Positions 5,939 to 7,735 of a DNA stretch of 7,735 bases are shown in pieces. The stretch is taken from the NCBI GenBank assembly GCA_947449515.1, contig CANFSD010000071.1:1-7735 (forward strand), written 5' to 3'. This DNA comes from Bacteroidota bacterium. GTDB taxonomy: Bacteria; Bacteroidota; Bacteroidia; UKL13-3. The first letter of the stretch is position 1, and every line of letters begins with the position of its first letter. The notes below the pieces were generated by a model. That model did no database searches and had not been told where the DNA came from. It saw nothing but the letters and a program-made list of their open reading frames with translations. The position numbers were made by a program, and so were the translations under genes.

Positions 5939-6676
5939 TTACCAGCTTCCGCCTGCACCGCCACCACCAAAGCTTCCGCCGCCAAAACCACCAAAGCTGC
6001 TGCCGCTATCGCTACCACCACTGCTAAAGCCTCCACCACCAAAGGTACCAATAAATGGTCCTCCCATCATTCCACCGCGACGGCCCTTACCACCTTTTCC
6101 AAACAAAATGATGGCAAGAAAAAAGAGCAATAAAACAACCATGAACCAAGCCGGAGGTGGCTCTTGCTGTTTCCCCATTGGCTCGTCGTTGATAAACTCA
6201 CCAGCAGCAGCACGCATCAAATAATTGCTTGCTTCATCCAGTCCAGTGTAATAATCATGGTTTTTAAAATTGGGTTTAATAACCTCTTCAATGATTCTTT
6301 TAGATAAGGCATCTGTAATAACACCTTCCAAACCATAACCAGTTTGGATTCTAATTTTTCTATCTTCAATGGCTACGTAAATAAGTAGGCCATTGTTTTT
6401 GCCTTTCATGCCAATTTGCCAATTTTCGGCCAAACGTTGCGAGTAGTCGAAATCATCCTCCCCCTCCAAGCTATTTTCTATAACGATGGCAATCTGGGTG
6501 GAGGTACTGTCAAAATAGCCCTCTAATTTTGCCTCAAGCGCTTGAATTTGTTCGGCATTTAAGGCATCTGCATAATCGTTAACCAATTTGGGAGGATTGG
6601 CTTGTTTTGGAAAATCTTTTGCATGCAGTCCTAAAAAGGAGAAACACAAAAGAAAGGAATAGATTAGTTTATTCAT
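5939..6676 (-). CDS. Secreted/anchored TPM-domain protein with Gly-rich tail (YgcG-like)
   Basis: A 245-residue envelope protein of the TPM family (TLP18.3/Psb32/MOLO-1), with no settled bacterial function. Signal peptide at 1-19 (cleavage likely after LHA). The TPM domain spans about 31-160: VNDYADALN (32-40), a central NNGLLIYVAIEDRKIRI stretch (94-110) and TGYGLEGVITD (112-122). One TM helix (about 176-193) is followed by basic KGGKGRRGG, which would put the TPM domain in the periplasm and the tail in the cytoplasm. The tail (about 201-245) is Gly/Ser-rich and ends GGGGAGGSW, as is usual for this family. I chose ATG 6676 over an in-frame TTG at 6691: it starts exactly at the signal peptide and has GGAGGT eight bases upstream, which is rare and strong for this phylum. 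It overlaps the preceding TPM gene by 8 bp, indicating translational coupling. Confidence 0.85.
   Translation of the reverse strand: MNKLIYSFLLCFSFLGLHAKDFPKQANPPKLVNDYADALNAEQIQALEAKLEGYFDSTSTQIAIVIENSLEGEDDFDYSQRLAENWQIGMKGKNNGLLIYVAIEDRKIRIQTGYGLEGVITDALSKRIIEEVIKPNFKNHDYYTGLDEASNYLMRAAAGEFINDEPMGKQQEPPPAWFMVVLLLFFLAIILFGKGGKGRRGGMMGGPFIGTFGGGGFSSGGSDSGSSFGGFGGGSFGGGGAGGSW
5942..6076 (-). repeat. Low-complexity Gly/Ser-coding segment
   Basis: This segment encodes the C-terminal tail of the YgcG-like protein, made of short GGG, GGF, SSGGSDSG and FGGG units. It is repetitive at both DNA (GGN codons, seen as CC-rich on the plus strand) and protein level. It is a common end of TPM-domain membrane proteins and is presumably disordered. 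Slippage here could change its length between strains. Confidence 0.6.
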
Positions 6677-7115
6677 TGGTTTCACCTCCAAAAGAAATTT
6701 CGTTACTTAATTCATTGACATCATTTTCTTGGTATGGGAAATAGGCTTTTAATTTTTCGCCCACATGCGTTATTGCAAGAGCTAATCCATTGGCAAATTC
6801 ATTTTTTGAAAAATAAGTTTTCAATAACTCTTTTTCTGCTTGCCAAAAATCATCGCCTACTTTTTCATGGATACCTGAATCGCCAATGATGGCAAATTTT
6901 CTATCTTCAAAAGAAAGGTAAAGGAGCACGGCATTTTTCAAATTGGTTTTACCCATTCCCAAATTATCAAAGACAATTTTGGCTCGATCTATAGGCGCCA
7001 AATCTGTCTTAGGCTCTACGTGCACGCGTATTTCGCCTGAAGTTGCTTTTTCTGCACTTTGAATTGCAGCTACAATTTGCGCTTGCGCTTCTTTTGAAAA
7101 AAATTGTTTTGCCAT
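6669..7115 (-). CDS. Soluble TPM-domain protein
   Basis: A 148-residue protein made almost entirely of one TPM (TLP18.3/Psb32/MOLO-1-type) domain. It has no signal peptide and no TM helix, so it is probably cytosolic or bound through a partner. Features seen: an initial helix FFSKEAQAQIVAAIQSAEKAT (5-25), the strand GEIRVHVEP (27-35), NAVLLYLSFEDRKFAIIGDSG (61-81), which aligns with the GLLIYVAIEDRKIRIQTGYG segment of the next gene, and IHEKVGDDFW (82-91). Bacteroidota genomes often carry this small TPM form between lemA and a signal-peptide-bearing TPM gene, as here; the molecular function is not known. The ATG at 7115 lies only 5 bases after the T-tract of a strong hairpin, with no good Shine-Dalgarno. 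Its last codons supply the ribosome site for the next gene. Confidence 0.82.
   Translation of the reverse strand: MAKQFFSKEAQAQIVAAIQSAEKATSGEIRVHVEPKTDLAPIDRAKIVFDNLGMGKTNLKNAVLLYLSFEDRKFAIIGDSGIHEKVGDDFWQAEKELLKTYFSKNEFANGLALAITHVGEKLKAYFPYQENDVNELSNEISFGGETNE
6685..6690 (-). promoter_or_regulatory. Strong Shine-Dalgarno inside the upstream TPM gene
   Basis: GGAGGT on the minus strand (6690-6685) is placed 8 bases before the ATG at 6676. It is formed by the Gly-Gly codons near the end of the upstream gene (SFGGETNE). It decides the start of the YgcG-like protein and supports coupling of the two overlapping genes. Confidence 0.7.
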
Positions 7116-7120
7116 AGGAT

Positions 7121-7159
7121 AAAAAAAATAGGAATTTGTTGAAAAAACAAATTCCTATT
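7121..7159 (-). terminator. Strong hairpin terminator between lemA and the TPM genes
   Basis: AATAGGAATTTGTT and its exact reverse complement (plus-strand 7127-7140 and 7146-7159) form a perfect 14-bp stem with a 5-base loop. On the minus strand a run of A (opposite T 7166-7174) precedes it and a run of eight T (7128-7121, the first two in the stem) follows, the usual intrinsic terminator form. On the plus strand T9 at 7166-7174 follows the stem, so it could act both ways. It would stop or attenuate transcription from lemA into the two TPM genes. Confidence 0.8.
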
Positions 7160-7176
7160 CGATTATTTTTTTTTAA

Positions 7177-7735
7177 TTAAAATTCAACTTTTGGAGCTTT
7201 GTCGGCGCCAGCAACTGCTTCAAAGTAGCCTTTTTTATCGAAGCCAAACCAACCAGCATAAATTACTTGTGGAAACTTGCGGATGTAGGCGTTGTAGTCT
7301 TTAACTACTTCATTGAATTTACCACGTTCAACAGCGATTCTGTTTTCTGTACCTTCCAATTGAGATTGAAGTTCTTTAAAATTTTCGGTTGCTTTTAATT
7401 GCGGGTATTGCTCTGCTACCACCATTAAACGACCCAAAGCTTGAGACAATTCACCTTGTGATGCTTGGAATTTTTCAATTTGCTCAGGATTTAATTTGCT
7501 TGCATCCACTTTAATTTGGCTTGCACTTGCCCTGGCATTAATAACGTCTGTAAGTGTTTTTTGCTCAAAATTTGCCACACCTTTAACAGTGCTCACCAAA
7601 TTGGGGATCAAATCTGACCTACGTTGGTATACATTTTCAACTTGCGCCCATGAAGAGCTTACGTTTTCTTGTTTTGTAACCATGTTGTTGTAACTGCCAC
7701 AACCGTTAAATACTAACAATAATAGGCCTGCGCCA
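7177..7735 (-). CDS. lemA: LemA family protein (5' end outside window)
   Basis: The visible 185 codons run from the window edge to the TAA at 7179-7177. The open frame continues beyond 7735 (upstream codons read GAGLLLLVFNGCGSYNN), so the start and most of the signal or anchor segment are missing; a TTG at 7719 is inside that segment and is not the start. A cysteine after LVFNG may be a lipidation site, but the box is not ideal. LemA hallmarks follow: helix SSSWAQVENVYQRRSDLIPN then LVSTVKG, FEQKTLTDVINARA, LGRLMVVAEQYPQLKA, and EGTENRIAVERGKFNEVVKD then YNAYIRKFP. The family forms a helical bundle anchored to the envelope with its bulk outside the cytoplasm; its function is poorly defined. 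It leads the lemA-TPM-TPM cluster, with a terminator right after its stop. Confidence 0.9.
   Translation of the reverse strand, partial: GAGLLLLVFNGCGSYNNMVTKQENVSSSWAQVENVYQRRSDLIPNLVSTVKGVANFEQKTLTDVINARASASQIKVDASKLNPEQIEKFQASQGELSQALGRLMVVAEQYPQLKATENFKELQSQLEGTENRIAVERGKFNEVVKDYNAYIRKFPQVIYAGWFGFDKKGYFEAVAGADKAPKVEF

Noticed and set aside
7496..7693. 65-codon plus-strand open frame opposite lemA
   Set aside because: It is fully antisense to conserved LemA sequence and its hydrophobic make-up is a by-product of the opposite strand.

Overview
The window looks like core chromosome of a member of the Bacteroidota. It is AT-rich. Several start regions carry the Bacteroidota sigma-factor pattern (TTG or TTTG, about 19-20 bp, then TAnnTTTG). 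The gene content also fits: a long-form QueA, a Fur-family regulator beside a 2-Cys peroxiredoxin, a secreted TlpA-like protein, and a LemA/TPM/TPM cluster. I see no insertion sequence, phage gene, CRISPR array, tRNA or rRNA.

Layout. Positions 1-55 (minus) are the first 18 codons of ribosomal protein L28 (rpmB), cut by the window edge. A divergent spacer of about 250 bp follows, with a good rpmB promoter. On the plus strand lie a crotonase-type enoyl-CoA hydratase (303-1082) and, 21 bp later, queA (1104-2321). queA runs tail-to-tail into a two-TM potassium channel with an RCK regulatory domain (2318-3328, minus); the two stop codons share the bases TTAA. The next spacer (3329-3486) separates the channel from a plus-strand peroxide-defence operon: a PerR-like Fur-family regulator (3487-3921) and, 3 bp on, a 2-Cys peroxiredoxin (3925-4569), closed by a clear intrinsic terminator. 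A secreted protein of 429 residues follows (4647-5936), with two calcium-loop-like motifs and a C-terminal thioredoxin-like domain that has lost its cysteines. The right end is a minus-strand cluster read from right to left: lemA (cut by the window edge), a strong hairpin terminator, a soluble TPM-domain protein, and a secreted/anchored TPM-domain protein with a Gly-rich tail. The last two overlap by 8 bp.

Working together. perR-ahpC is a self-contained peroxide sensor and peroxidase, with a matching promoter and candidate operators in the leader. LemA-TPM-TPM is a recurrent cell-envelope module whose function is unsettled. The other neighbours look like ordinary housekeeping genes.

I did not find a clearly new system. 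The points most worth checking are the cysteine-free thioredoxin-like secreted protein, the PerR-like protein without its structural zinc cysteines, the overlapping operator candidates in front of it, and the terminator placed just before the first TPM start codon.
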